DNA of 64,000 nucleotides from Flagellimonas myxillae (GTDB lineage: Bacteria > Bacteroidota > Bacteroidia > Flavobacteriales > Flavobacteriaceae), in assembly GCF_023502235.1 (NCBI RefSeq), contig NZ_JAMFLY010000003.1, positions 62,001 to 126,000 on the forward strand, given 5' to 3'. The translations under genes and the position numbers were made by a program. This document shows, one piece after another, positions 35,591-44,850 of this stretch. The notes beneath the pieces were generated by a model that was given only the letters and a program-made list of their open reading frames with translations, made no database searches and was not told the origin of the DNA. Each line of letters opens with the position of its first letter. The stretch's first letter is position 1.

Positions 35591-37381
35591 ATGTCCGACC
35601 TACCTTCTATTAGTGTTCAAATAAGCGCACTGCCCAATAATCCCGGAGTATATCAATTTTATGATGACACGGGGAAGATTCTGTATGTGGGCAAGGCCAA
35701 AAACCTAAAGAAAAGGGTCTCTTCCTATTTCAATAAAAAACAAGAGTACGGCAAGACCCGGGTATTGGTCAAAAAAATCCATTCCGTGAAACACATTGTG
35801 GTTTCCACAGAATCGGATGCATTGTTGTTGGAGAACAATCTGATAAAAAAATTGTTACCCAGGTACAATGTCTTGCTCAAGGACGATAAATCGTATCCCT
35901 GGATCTGTATTAAAAAGGAACGATTTCCCAGGGTTTTTTCAACCCGAAAACTTATAAAGGACGGCTCTGAATATTTTGGGCCTTATACCAGCATGAAAAC
36001 CGTCCGGACCCTTTTGGAACTTGTTCGGAGTCTGTACCCTCTACGTACCTGTAATTACGACCTTTCCGAAGAAAAGATAAAAGCCGGCAAGTACAAAGTG
36101 TGTTTGGAATACCACCTTGGCAATTGTTTGGGCCCCTGCGAAGGGCTTCAAAGCGAGGAAGATTACCATGCGCAGATAGAGAACATTCGTCAGATCATTA
36201 GGGGTAATTTCAAGGCCTCTCTGCTACACTTCAAAAAACAGATGAAATTGCTGGCCGAAAATATGGAGTTTGAGAAAGCACAGCGGATCAAGGACAAAAT
36301 CGAAATACTGGAAAACTATCAGGCACGGTCAACCGTGGTCAATCCCAAGATCAATAATGTGGATGTGTTCTCGATAATTTCGGATGAGACCCATGGGTAT
36401 GTGAACTTCCTGCAGCTGTCCCATGGCTCCATTGTGCGTTCGCACACCATGGAAATCAAAAAAAGACTGGACGAGACGGATGAAGAACTGCTCCAATTGG
36501 CTATTACGGAGCTAAGGCAAAGATTCAATTCACAGTCTAGTGAAGTTTACTTGCCATTTCCAGTTATGGTGGAGGAGAACATTAAGGTAACCTTGCCCAA
36601 ATTGGGAGAAAAAAGGAGGATATTGGAATTGTCCGAGCGCAACGCCCGCTTCTTCAGACAGGATCGTTTCAAACAAATAAAAATTACCGACCCGGACAGG
36701 CACGTTACTAGGATCATGGCCCAAATGAAGGCCGATCTTCGCCTTTCCGAGGAACCTACGCACATCGAGTGTTTCGACAATTCGAACATTCAGGGGAGCA
36801 ATCCTGTGGCGGCCTGTGTGGTGTTCAAAAATGGCAAACCTTCAAAGAAGGACTACAGGCATTTCAACATAAAAACGGTGGAGGGTCCGGACGATTTTGC
36901 CAGCATGGAAGAAGTGGTCTTTCGTCGTTATAAACGATTATTGGGGGAGGATGAGCCTCTGCCCCAGTTAATCGTTATCGATGGAGGAAAGGGTCAACTC
37001 TCATCGGCTTTAAAAAGTTTGGAAGTTCTTGGGCTTAGGGGAAAAATTGCAATCATTGGCATTGCCAAGCGCTTGGAGGAGATTTATTTTCCTGATGACC
37101 CAATCCCGCTGTATTTGGACAAGAAATCCGAAAGCCTTAAGATTATCCAACAGTTGAGAAATGAGGCCCATAGATTTGGAATCACCCATCACAGGAACAG
37201 GCGAAGCAAAGGCGCTATCGATTCCGAATTGGAAAACATCCACGGAATTGGCAAGAAGACTGCGGAGCAGTTGTTGAAACATTTTAAGTCGGTAAAAAGG
37301 GTTAAAGAAGCAACCATTGAGAGCCTTGCGGAATCTGTAGGTATGGCGAAGGCAAAAAAAATCTATAAATCGTTCCATTAA
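35591..37381 (+). CDS. uvrC: Excinuclease ABC subunit C
   Basis: 596 residues from ATG 35591 (MSDLPSISVQISALPNNPGVY). GIY-YIG nuclease domain (PGVYQFYDDTGKILYVGKAKNLK, split, ~17-40), UVR motif near EFEKAQRIKDKIEIL, the RNase H-like 5' nuclease domain (ECFDNSNIQGSNPVAACVVF) and tandem helix-hairpin-helix at the C-terminus (IHGIGKKTAEQLLKHF). Cuts both sides of a lesion with UvrAB. Followed after six bases by the patatin gene. Confidence 0.97.
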   Translation: MSDLPSISVQISALPNNPGVYQFYDDTGKILYVGKAKNLKKRVSSYFNKKQEYGKTRVLVKKIHSVKHIVVSTESDALLLENNLIKKLLPRYNVLLKDDKSYPWICIKKERFPRVFSTRKLIKDGSEYFGPYTSMKTVRTLLELVRSLYPLRTCNYDLSEEKIKAGKYKVCLEYHLGNCLGPCEGLQSEEDYHAQIENIRQIIRGNFKASLLHFKKQMKLLAENMEFEKAQRIKDKIEILENYQARSTVVNPKINNVDVFSIISDETHGYVNFLQLSHGSIVRSHTMEIKKRLDETDEELLQLAITELRQRFNSQSSEVYLPFPVMVEENIKVTLPKLGEKRRILELSERNARFFRQDRFKQIKITDPDRHVTRIMAQMKADLRLSEEPTHIECFDNSNIQGSNPVAACVVFKNGKPSKKDYRHFNIKTVEGPDDFASMEEVVFRRYKRLLGEDEPLPQLIVIDGGKGQLSSALKSLEVLGLRGKIAIIGIAKRLEEIYFPDDPIPLYLDKKSESLKIIQQLRNEAHRFGITHHRNRRSKGAIDSELENIHGIGKKTAEQLLKHFKSVKRVKEATIESLAESVGMAKAKKIYKSFH

Positions 37382-37387
37382 TAGTTT

Positions 37388-39652
37388 ATGAGGATAACAC
37401 CACAAATCGTACTTGTTTTTATGTTTATGGGTATCCTTGGAATGTCCCAGACTCCAAATCAGGATCCTCCCAAGGTGGGATTGGTGCTTAGTGGTGGGGG
37501 TGCCAAAGGGTTGGCCCATATAGGGGCACTGAAGGTTATTGACGAAGCTGGGATAAAAATCGACTACATAGGGGGTACCAGTATGGGAGCCATTGTTGGG
37601 GCCTTGTACGCTTCGGGGTATTCGGCCAAAGCGTTGGATTCCATTTTTAGGGTCACCAATTTTACCGAGCTTATCCAAGACAACGTTCCCAGGGGGGCCA
37701 AGACTTTTTACGAAAAGGAGGACTCCGAACGCTATGCCCTCGCCTTACCCTTTACCAATTTCAATGTATCCTTTCCGCAAGCCATCTCCGGAGGGCAGAA
37801 TATTTACAACGAATTGGTGCGGCTGCTGTTCCATGTTAAGGATGTTCATGATTTTAACAGATTGCCCATTCCATTTTTATGTGTAGCCACCAATGTGGAA
37901 ACTGGCGAAGAGGTATTGTTGAACAGGGGTTATTTGCCGGAAGCCATCATGGCCAGCGGTACTTTTCCATCGTTGTTTGAGCCCTCGGAAATTGAAGGTG
38001 AGATTCTTATAGACGGGGGGGTAGTAAACAATTATCCTATTGATGAAATACGGGCCATGGGAGCTGATATTATAATTGGTGTTGATGTGCAGCACGGATT
38101 GGCGACCCGGGAGTCCTTGGAATCCGCTACGGAGATATTGTTGCAGATCAACAATTATAGGACGGTGAAGGACATGAAAAAGAAAGCGCAGCAAACGGAC
38201 ATTTATATTAGACCCGATATTGATGATTTTTCCGTGATTGATTTTGACCGCAGCCTGGAAATTATGGAAAGTGGGGAAGAGGCTACCTACCCGCTATTAA
38301 AGGAACTTTCAGAAATCGCAAAAAAACAAGATTCCAAACCCGTCATCAGAAATAAGATCAAGATCAGGGACAGCCTCACAATCAATAGGCTTATTTTAAA
38401 AGGAAATGACCGGTATACCCGGGGCTATATCAAAGGAAAGCTAAGATTAAATCTTGCAGAAAAGGTGTCTTTTGAAAAACTAAAACAGGGAATTAATAAT
38501 TTATCGGCAACCGGAAACTTTAAGGCCATCAGGTACGAGTTGGTTTCCAATGGCTTGGGCACAGATTTGATATTGAAACTCAAGGAGAATCCGACAAAGA
38601 TGTTCATCAAGATGTCGGCCCACTACGATGATCTCTACAAAAGTTCTGCCTTGATCAACCTCACTAAAAAGAACTTTTTGCTCAAAGACGATGTGGCTTC
38701 ATTCGATTTTATTGTCGGCGACAACATTCGATATAACATGCAATATTATATTGATAAGGGTTATTATTGGAGTTTTGGGATCAACTCAAATTTTACGGAT
38801 TTTAACGAGGAAATTCCTTTTGAACTGATCCGTACCAACTTTGATGTCCCCGACGACCCTAACATTAGGGAAATCAATCTGGATGTTACGGATCTCACCA
38901 ACCAGATTTACCTACAGACCGTGTTGCGGGAAGAATTTGCGTTTACCTTGGGGGTGGAGCACAAACTATTACGGTACAGCACCAGAACACTCAACCAACT
39001 GTCCAACGAATCGGCCGAGGCTTTTTTGCCCGAACCCGCGGAGCGCACTTTTTTTGACGACTCGAGTTACTTTAGCACCTATGGGAAAATAACTTTGGAT
39101 ACATACGATGACAAATATTTTCCCACTAAAGGCGTATTCTTTGATAGTGATTTCCACCTATATCTGCTATCATCCGATTTTAATGAGAATTTCAGGGAAT
39201 TTGCTGTTGGAAAAGCCAGAATAGGTACAGCCTTTTCCCTATTTCCAAATATGAACCTGAATTTGGAATCCGAGGGAGGGGTTAAGTTGGGGACTTCAGG
39301 GGTTACCTCCTTTGACTTTATTCTTGGAGGGTTTGGAAACGACTTTGTAAACAATTTTGTCCCGTTCATGGGATACGATTTTATTAGCCTGCCTGGGAAT
39401 AGTTTTGTTAAAGCTTATGGACGTTTGGATTATGAATTTGCCCCAAAGAACCATTTGTTGCTCACGGCCAATTTTGCCAATGTGGCCGATGATCTATTTA
39501 GAACTGGGGATTGGTTTTCCGAGCCCACTTATTCGGGCTATGGACTGGGTTATGGATTTGAGTCGTTCTTGGGACCTATTCAAATCTATTATTCTTGGAG
39601 CCCAGAGATTTCGGAAGGTAATTTCTTTTTTAGTGTGGGATATTGGTTCTAA
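37388..39652 (+). CDS. Patatin-like phospholipase with C-terminal Omp85-type barrel
   Basis: 754 residues. Signal peptide (~1-20). Patatin domain ~28-220 with oxyanion GGGAKG (36-41), nucleophile S65 in GTSMG and D209 in DGG: all catalytic residues present. A POTRA-like segment (~320-395) and a beta barrel of the BamA/TamA type follow, ending in SVGYWF with a terminal aromatic. This is the type Vd (PlpD-like) secretion layout. Predicted outer-membrane lipase or self-translocating phospholipase. Confidence 0.92.
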   Translation: MRITPQIVLVFMFMGILGMSQTPNQDPPKVGLVLSGGGAKGLAHIGALKVIDEAGIKIDYIGGTSMGAIVGALYASGYSAKALDSIFRVTNFTELIQDNVPRGAKTFYEKEDSERYALALPFTNFNVSFPQAISGGQNIYNELVRLLFHVKDVHDFNRLPIPFLCVATNVETGEEVLLNRGYLPEAIMASGTFPSLFEPSEIEGEILIDGGVVNNYPIDEIRAMGADIIIGVDVQHGLATRESLESATEILLQINNYRTVKDMKKKAQQTDIYIRPDIDDFSVIDFDRSLEIMESGEEATYPLLKELSEIAKKQDSKPVIRNKIKIRDSLTINRLILKGNDRYTRGYIKGKLRLNLAEKVSFEKLKQGINNLSATGNFKAIRYELVSNGLGTDLILKLKENPTKMFIKMSAHYDDLYKSSALINLTKKNFLLKDDVASFDFIVGDNIRYNMQYYIDKGYYWSFGINSNFTDFNEEIPFELIRTNFDVPDDPNIREINLDVTDLTNQIYLQTVLREEFAFTLGVEHKLLRYSTRTLNQLSNESAEAFLPEPAERTFFDDSSYFSTYGKITLDTYDDKYFPTKGVFFDSDFHLYLLSSDFNENFREFAVGKARIGTAFSLFPNMNLNLESEGGVKLGTSGVTSFDFILGGFGNDFVNNFVPFMGYDFISLPGNSFVKAYGRLDYEFAPKNHLLLTANFANVADDLFRTGDWFSEPTYSGYGLGYGFESFLGPIQIYYSWSPEISEGNFFFSVGYWF

Positions 39653-39780
39653 CCTGCGAATTGGGCCAAATATGGTGCAAAACCTCTTAAAATACTGTCA
39701 AAAATAGGGACTTGGAGGGCAAATTGAAAGAAAGTTAGTTAAAGTCCGTTAAAAACTTATTTTCCTTTAAAACCTTAGCT

Positions 39781-39788
39781 TATCTTTG
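39781..39788 (+). promoter_or_regulatory. -7 element TATCTTTG of the candidate small RNA
   Basis: Exact TAnnTTTG in a 335-base region without a gene. Predicted start of transcription near 39795, exactly at the first hairpin. Confidence 0.42.
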
Positions 39789-39794
39789 CTTCAC

Positions 39795-39895
39795 ATAAGG
39801 GGTGGTTCCCTTATAACTTTAAGTATTGGTTTTTCATAATTTAAAGTTTGGTTGGTTATTTAGGAAAAGCCCAGTTTTTACACTGGGCTTTTTTT
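39795..39895 (+). ncRNA. Candidate ~100-nt small RNA with terminator
   Basis: 5' hairpin with perfect seven-base arms ATAAGGG/CCCTTAT (39795-39814), an AT-rich linker, the 17-mer TTTGGTTGGTTATTTAG (39847-39863), then a terminator hairpin AAAAGCCCAG/CTGGGCTTTT with T run (39865-39895). Preceded by a -7 element and independent of the patatin gene, which ends 140 bases earlier. The 17-mer is repeated at 8406. I do not recognise an Rfam family. Confidence 0.5.
39865..39895 (+). terminator. Rho-independent terminator of the candidate sRNA
   Basis: Perfect ten-base stem, eight-base loop and T run. It would also stop read-through from the patatin gene. Confidence 0.88.
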
Positions 39896-39987
39896 GTACA
39901 TACTATTTTGGAACAAGTTTTGTTTAGTAATAAGAGAAGAACTTATTTAAGATGCGATTTTAGTAATTTTATACCAACAAATTTGTC

Positions 39988-40767
39988 ATGAAAAAGTTTA
40001 TTGCCCTTATAGCCCTACTGCTTACAATGCCCGTTGCGGCACAAAGCCAATTACCCGCCTTCAAAAGCGGGGAATGGTTAAAGTTTCGAATCCATTATGG
40101 CATTTTAAATGCGAGCTATGCAACGCTGCATCTGACTTCAGATAAAATAGATGAAGTACCCGTTTACCATGTGGTGGGATTGGGCAAGACCACAGGATTT
40201 GCAAGCCTTTTCTTTAAGGTTGATGATAGGTATGAAAGTTATTTCGGGAAAAAAGATGGCAAACCATACCGTTTTATACGAAAGATCAGCGAAGGTGGTT
40301 ATACCAGGGATGTGGAAATCGACTTTAAATACGACCAGGATAAAGCCATATTAAAGGACAACAAAAGTGGGGAAATCATGGATATTCCGGTGCATACCGA
40401 TGTCCAAGACCTACTTTCTGCTTCGTACTATTTAAGGGATAGATATGGCCTGGATGAGTTTGAGGTTGGAAAATCGATTGATTTGGACATGCTTTTTGAT
40501 GATGAAGGGATATATAAGTTCAAACTAAAGTATTTGGGAAAAGAAGTGATTCGTACAAAGTTTGGCAAGGTAGAATGTCTTAAATTTAGGCCCGTTGTAC
40601 AATCTGGCCGTGTTTTTAAGGAAAAAGAGAGCCTTACCCTTTGGGTTTCCAATGATCTTAACAAAATTCCGGTGCGCATCAAGGCAGATTTGGCCGTAGG
40701 TTCCCTAAAAGCGGATTTGGACGGTTACAATGGATTGCGAAACCAGTTTAAAATTATAATGAGATAG
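39988..40767 (+). CDS. DUF3108 periplasmic protein
   Basis: 259 residues. Signal peptide MKKFIALIALLLTMPVAAQSQ-like (to ~20). Contains the DUF3108 pattern: GEWLKFRIHYGILNASYATLHL near the N-terminus and VQDLLSASYYLRDR in the middle, ending in KADLDGYNGL. Function unknown; the beta-rich fold may bind lipid or envelope polymer. First gene of a tight four-gene run (gaps 6, 2 and 1 bases) to pgi. Confidence 0.85.
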   Translation: MKKFIALIALLLTMPVAAQSQLPAFKSGEWLKFRIHYGILNASYATLHLTSDKIDEVPVYHVVGLGKTTGFASLFFKVDDRYESYFGKKDGKPYRFIRKISEGGYTRDVEIDFKYDQDKAILKDNKSGEIMDIPVHTDVQDLLSASYYLRDRYGLDEFEVGKSIDLDMLFDDEGIYKFKLKYLGKEVIRTKFGKVECLKFRPVVQSGRVFKEKESLTLWVSNDLNKIPVRIKADLAVGSLKADLDGYNGLRNQFKIIMR

Positions 40768-40773
40768 CAGTTA

Positions 40774-41739
40774 ATGAGGAATGATGAGCGAATTGAGTCC
40801 CAAATCAATAAGCTTGAAGAGAAGTACAAAAACTCCGGACAAGACTTAAGTTCGTACCTGGACGGGCTCCTATACCAAAAATACCTTACCTACTGGGACT
40901 ACATCCATTTGGATACCTTATTGAGCATTCAGGTGCCCCGCACCCATTTTCCCGATGAGGAGATTTTTATAATGTACCACCAGATAACCGAGCTGTACTT
41001 TAAGCTCATTTTGCATGAGCAGAAACAGATCGTGGAGAACCGATCACAGGATGTCCAGTATTTCATTGAAAAGGCAAATAGGATAAACAGCTATTTTAAG
41101 GCACTGATTTCTTCTTTTGGCATTATGATCAAAGGTATGGAACGCGAGCAATTTCTACGTTACCGAATGGCATTGCTTCCTGCGAGTGGCTTCCAATCGG
41201 CCCAGTACCGAATGATCGAGATCTATGCCACACCCTTGGAAAATTTGGTGCATCATACCGAACGGGGGACTTATTCAGAAGAAGACGGTATCGAAGAGCT
41301 GTTTGAACACATTTATTGGAAAAAGGGTGCAACGGATTTAAGTACTGGGGAGAAGACCCTGACCCTCAAGCAATTTGAATTCAGGTATACACCACGCCTG
41401 CTGCGGATATCCAACCAGGTAAAAAACAGTACCATCTATCACAAATACCTTCAACTGCCAGAAGAACATCGAAAAAATGAAGCACTGATCAAGTCGCTGA
41501 AGGAGATGGACATCAATGCAAATGTAAACTGGCCATTGATGCACATGGGGTCCGCATACCGGTATTTGGCTAAGGAAAACAAGGAAGTGGATGCCACAGG
41601 AGGCACCAATTGGAAGGACTTTTTACCTCCCAGTTTTCAGAAAATAATATTTTTCCCAACTTTGTACTCGGAAAATGAACTGGAGACTTGGGGAAAACAG
41701 TGGGTGGACCACATTTTTAACCCAGCTAATAAAAGATAG
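40774..41739 (+). CDS. Tryptophan 2,3-dioxygenase family protein
   Basis: 321 residues, helical heme enzyme. Family motifs: YHQITELYFKLILHE (distal side), LLPASGFQSAQYRMIEI and the proximal heme histidine in WPLMHMGSAYRYL, then ATGGTNW for the substrate carboxylate. Opens the indole ring of tryptophan to N-formylkynurenine. No other kynurenine genes are adjacent; it lies between envelope genes, a conserved arrangement in flavobacteria as I recall. Confidence 0.9.
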   Translation: MRNDERIESQINKLEEKYKNSGQDLSSYLDGLLYQKYLTYWDYIHLDTLLSIQVPRTHFPDEEIFIMYHQITELYFKLILHEQKQIVENRSQDVQYFIEKANRINSYFKALISSFGIMIKGMEREQFLRYRMALLPASGFQSAQYRMIEIYATPLENLVHHTERGTYSEEDGIEELFEHIYWKKGATDLSTGEKTLTLKQFEFRYTPRLLRISNQVKNSTIYHKYLQLPEEHRKNEALIKSLKEMDINANVNWPLMHMGSAYRYLAKENKEVDATGGTNWKDFLPPSFQKIIFFPTLYSENELETWGKQWVDHIFNPANKR

Positions 41740-41741
41740 AA

Positions 41742-43040
41742 ATGCAGAAATTTTTAGGGGCAATTTTCGCATTGATGGTACTGATATCTTGTAAGGAGAA
41801 ACAAGAATTGGTACAGCAACTGGAACCAGCAGAACCAATTCAAAAGCCAATTGTAAAAAGATTTGGTTTCAATTTGGACGAGTTCAACGTGGTATTTGAC
41901 ACTATTCAAAAGGGGCAGACCTTCGGAGAGCTTATGCTTAAAAACAAAGTGGACTATCCCAAGATCATCCATATCGCTGAAGAATTTAAAGATACTTTTG
42001 ACATTCGGCGGATAGATAGAAAACCCTATGTGCTTTTAAAATCCAAGGATACTGCTGAAGCGGCCCAGGTCTTTATTTATCAAAATGATAAGATCAACTA
42101 TACGGTTTTTGATTTTAGGGACAGCACGGCCAATGCCTACAAAGGAAGAAGAAAGATCAAATCCGTGGAACGTGAAGTTGGAGGAGTTATAGAGAACAAT
42201 CTCTCTGAAACTTTGGACAATCTGGGTGTTGATTATAATGTAACCATAGACCTGTCCGAAATCTATGCTTGGACCATCGATTTCTTCCGTTTGGAGAAGG
42301 GGGATAAGTTCAAGGTTATCTACGATGAACATTTTATTAATGATTCGGTTTACGCAGGAAGAGGAGCGATTAAAGCGGCCCTTTTTGAACATAAGGGCAC
42401 TCCTATCTATGCGTTTCCCTATGTTACCGATTCCCTTAAGAACATTTTGGATTACTACGACCAGGATGCGAACAATCTGCGGAGCACCTTTTTACGGGCG
42501 CCAATTAAATTTGGGTACCGACTATCATCCCGATATAACCTTAAGCGCAGAATAGCCTATTGCGGGTACAAGGTAAGGCCACATAAGGGAACGGATTATG
42601 CCGCACCTATCGGCACCCCCATCATTGCCACGGCGGATGGAACTGTTACGGAATCCACGCGACGAGGAGGGAATGGTAGATATGTAAAGATCAGGCACAA
42701 TGGCACCTATAGCACCCAATACCTTCACATGAAGAAACAAAAGGTGAAAAGAGGGGAATTTGTGCGACAAGGTGATGTGATAGGATGGGTTGGAATGACT
42801 GGGAATACAGGAGGTCCCCATGTTTGTTACAGATTTTGGAAAAATGGCAGACAGGTAGATCCCTTGCGCGAAAAATTGCCGGCTGCTGAACCTATCGCCG
42901 ATTCGTTGCGTACCGAATATTTAACCTATGTTGACCCATTGAAAATCCAACTGGACTGTATCGAATATGTGCTGCCCCAAGAAGAACCTGAAATTGAACC
43001 GGTGGAACTAGACGAAAACCAACTAACCCTTAACCCATAA
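41742..43040 (+). CDS. M23 peptidoglycan endopeptidase, lipoprotein
   Basis: 432 residues. Lipobox near Cys ~17 (LMVLISC). The C-terminal LytM domain has the zinc pair H281 and D285 (HKGTD) and catalytic H329 (YLHMKK). The usual HxH becomes PHVCY: H360 is kept, while the third zinc ligand is C362. Predicted DD-endopeptidase opening cell-wall cross-links in the periplasm. Middle gene of the DUF3108-pgi operon. Confidence 0.9.
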   Translation: MQKFLGAIFALMVLISCKEKQELVQQLEPAEPIQKPIVKRFGFNLDEFNVVFDTIQKGQTFGELMLKNKVDYPKIIHIAEEFKDTFDIRRIDRKPYVLLKSKDTAEAAQVFIYQNDKINYTVFDFRDSTANAYKGRRKIKSVEREVGGVIENNLSETLDNLGVDYNVTIDLSEIYAWTIDFFRLEKGDKFKVIYDEHFINDSVYAGRGAIKAALFEHKGTPIYAFPYVTDSLKNILDYYDQDANNLRSTFLRAPIKFGYRLSSRYNLKRRIAYCGYKVRPHKGTDYAAPIGTPIIATADGTVTESTRRGGNGRYVKIRHNGTYSTQYLHMKKQKVKRGEFVRQGDVIGWVGMTGNTGGPHVCYRFWKNGRQVDPLREKLPAAEPIADSLRTEYLTYVDPLKIQLDCIEYVLPQEEPEIEPVELDENQLTLNP

Positions 43041-43041
43041 A

Positions 43042-44679
43042 ATGGCATTACCCCAGATAAACCCTACTACTACCCAAGCTTGGAATAAACTTCAAAAACA
43101 CTTTACCGAAACCAAAAACCAACATCTCCGGAAACTCTTTAAGGAAGATGCTGGGCGTGGTCCGAAGTTTACCCTGCAGTGGAATGATTTTTTGGTGGAT
43201 TATTCCAAAAATCGGATTACCGGGGAAACTATGGACCTGCTATTGGAATTGGCCCAAGAAGTTGGACTCCAAGATGCCATCAACGGTTATTTTGCTGGGG
43301 ATTTAATCAACCAGACAGAAGGTAGGGCCGTACTGCATACAGCACTTAGGGCACAAAAAGAGGATGTGGCTTTGGTTGATGGGGTCAATGTTGTTCCAGA
43401 GGTTTACGAAGTTCGTGGCAAGATCAAGACGTTTTCAGAAGCGGTCATTTCTGGTGAAAAGAAAGGCTTTACGGAGAAAGCGTTTACCGATGTCGTCAAC
43501 ATAGGGATAGGGGGTTCAGATTTGGGTCCTGCCATGGTAACCGAGGCCTTGAAGTTCTATAAGAACCATCTTAACACCCATTTTGTGAGCAACGTGGACG
43601 GAGATCATGTCCATGAAGTCCTAAAAAACTTAAATCCTGAGACCACCTTGTTTGTGGTGGTTTCCAAGACTTTCACAACCCAAGAGACCTTAAGTAATGC
43701 CCTTACCATTAAAAAATGGTTCTTGGAGCATGCATCCGAGCAAGATATTGCACTTCACTTTGCAGCTGTATCCACCAATGCCCAAAAAATCGATGAATTT
43801 GGCATTTCCCATGAGAACGTTTTCCCCATGTGGGATTGGGTAGGGGGCAGATTTTCCCTCTGGAGCGCGGTAGGACTTTCCATTGCTTTGGCGGTCGGTT
43901 ACGACAATTTTGAGGATTTGTTGTCCGGTGCCAACCAAATGGACACGCATTTTAAGGAAACTCCTTTTCAGGACAACATTCCAGTAGTTTTGGCCATGCT
44001 GAGCGTATGGTACAATAATTTTTATGGTGCTGAAACGGAAGCCATAATTCCTTATACCCAATATTTAAGCCGATTTTCTGCCTACCTACAACAGGGAATC
44101 ATGGAAAGTAATGGGAAAAGTATGGATCGTTCCGGGCAAAGGGCAGGCTATGAAACCGGAACCATCATCTGGGGAGAACCTGGGACCAATTCCCAACATG
44201 CCTTTTTTCAGCTCATACATCAAGGAACCAAGTTGATTCCAGCAGATTTTATTGGATTCAAGGAATCCCTTCATGGCGATGGGGACCATCACAATAAGCT
44301 AATGGCCAATTTCATTGCCCAGACGGAGGCCTTGATGAACGGGAAAACCGAAAATGAGGTACGAAAGGAGTTGGAGGGTCAAAACCTCTCCGATGAACAA
44401 CTCGAATCCTTATTGCCATTTAAGGTGTTCGAAGGAAATAAACCCACAAATACCATCTTCATCCAAAAATTGACCCCCAAAAGCCTTGGCGCATTGATTG
44501 CGTTATATGAGCACAAGATTTTTGTGCAGGGAATTGTATGGAACATATTCAGTTATGACCAGTGGGGCGTGGAATTAGGGAAACAATTGGCCAAAAATAT
44601 TTTGGGTGATATTGAAAATTCCACAATTAGCGATCACGATAGCTCAACACTTCACCTTTTGCAGCATTTTAAGAAGTAA
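43042..44679 (+). CDS. pgi: Glucose-6-phosphate isomerase
   Basis: 545 residues, the long-type enzyme. Both PROSITE-like signatures are visible: [15 protein letters not shown] and the sugar-phosphate loop [21 protein letters not shown] and the C-terminal [16 protein letters not shown] are also present. Interconverts glucose-6- and fructose-6-phosphate. Last gene of the operon, one base after the M23 gene. No clear terminator follows, only a weak TTAGC/GCTAA hairpin. Confidence 0.97.
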   Translation: MALPQINPTTTQAWNKLQKHFTETKNQHLRKLFKEDAGRGPKFTLQWNDFLVDYSKNRITGETMDLLLELAQEVGLQDAINGYFAGDLINQTEGRAVLHTALRAQKEDVALVDGVNVVPEVYEVRGKIKTFSEAVISGEKKGFTEKAFTDVVNIGIGGSDLGPAMVTEALKFYKNHLNTHFVSNVDGDHVHEVLKNLNPETTLFVVVSKTFTTQETLSNALTIKKWFLEHASEQDIALHFAAVSTNAQKIDEFGISHENVFPMWDWVGGRFSLWSAVGLSIALAVGYDNFEDLLSGANQMDTHFKETPFQDNIPVVLAMLSVWYNNFYGAETEAIIPYTQYLSRFSAYLQQGIMESNGKSMDRSGQRAGYETGTIIWGEPGTNSQHAFFQLIHQGTKLIPADFIGFKESLHGDGDHHNKLMANFIAQTEALMNGKTENEVRKELEGQNLSDEQLESLLPFKVFEGNKPTNTIFIQKLTPKSLGALIALYEHKIFVQGIVWNIFSYDQWGVELGKQLAKNILGDIENSTISDHDSSTLHLLQHFKK

Positions 44680-44850
44680 ATTAGAAGGTTAGCATTCTTC
44701 GGGAAAAAAGCTAAGTACTTCTTTGTCAACTCATTTTAAATGTTAATTTTATATTAATATTTTAGCCTGATTTTTAACTTTCCCTTAAAGGGGAAGATTA
44801 GAAAATGCAGCACATTTGCATGGCTATTTAAACTATTTAAACACTCGAAA

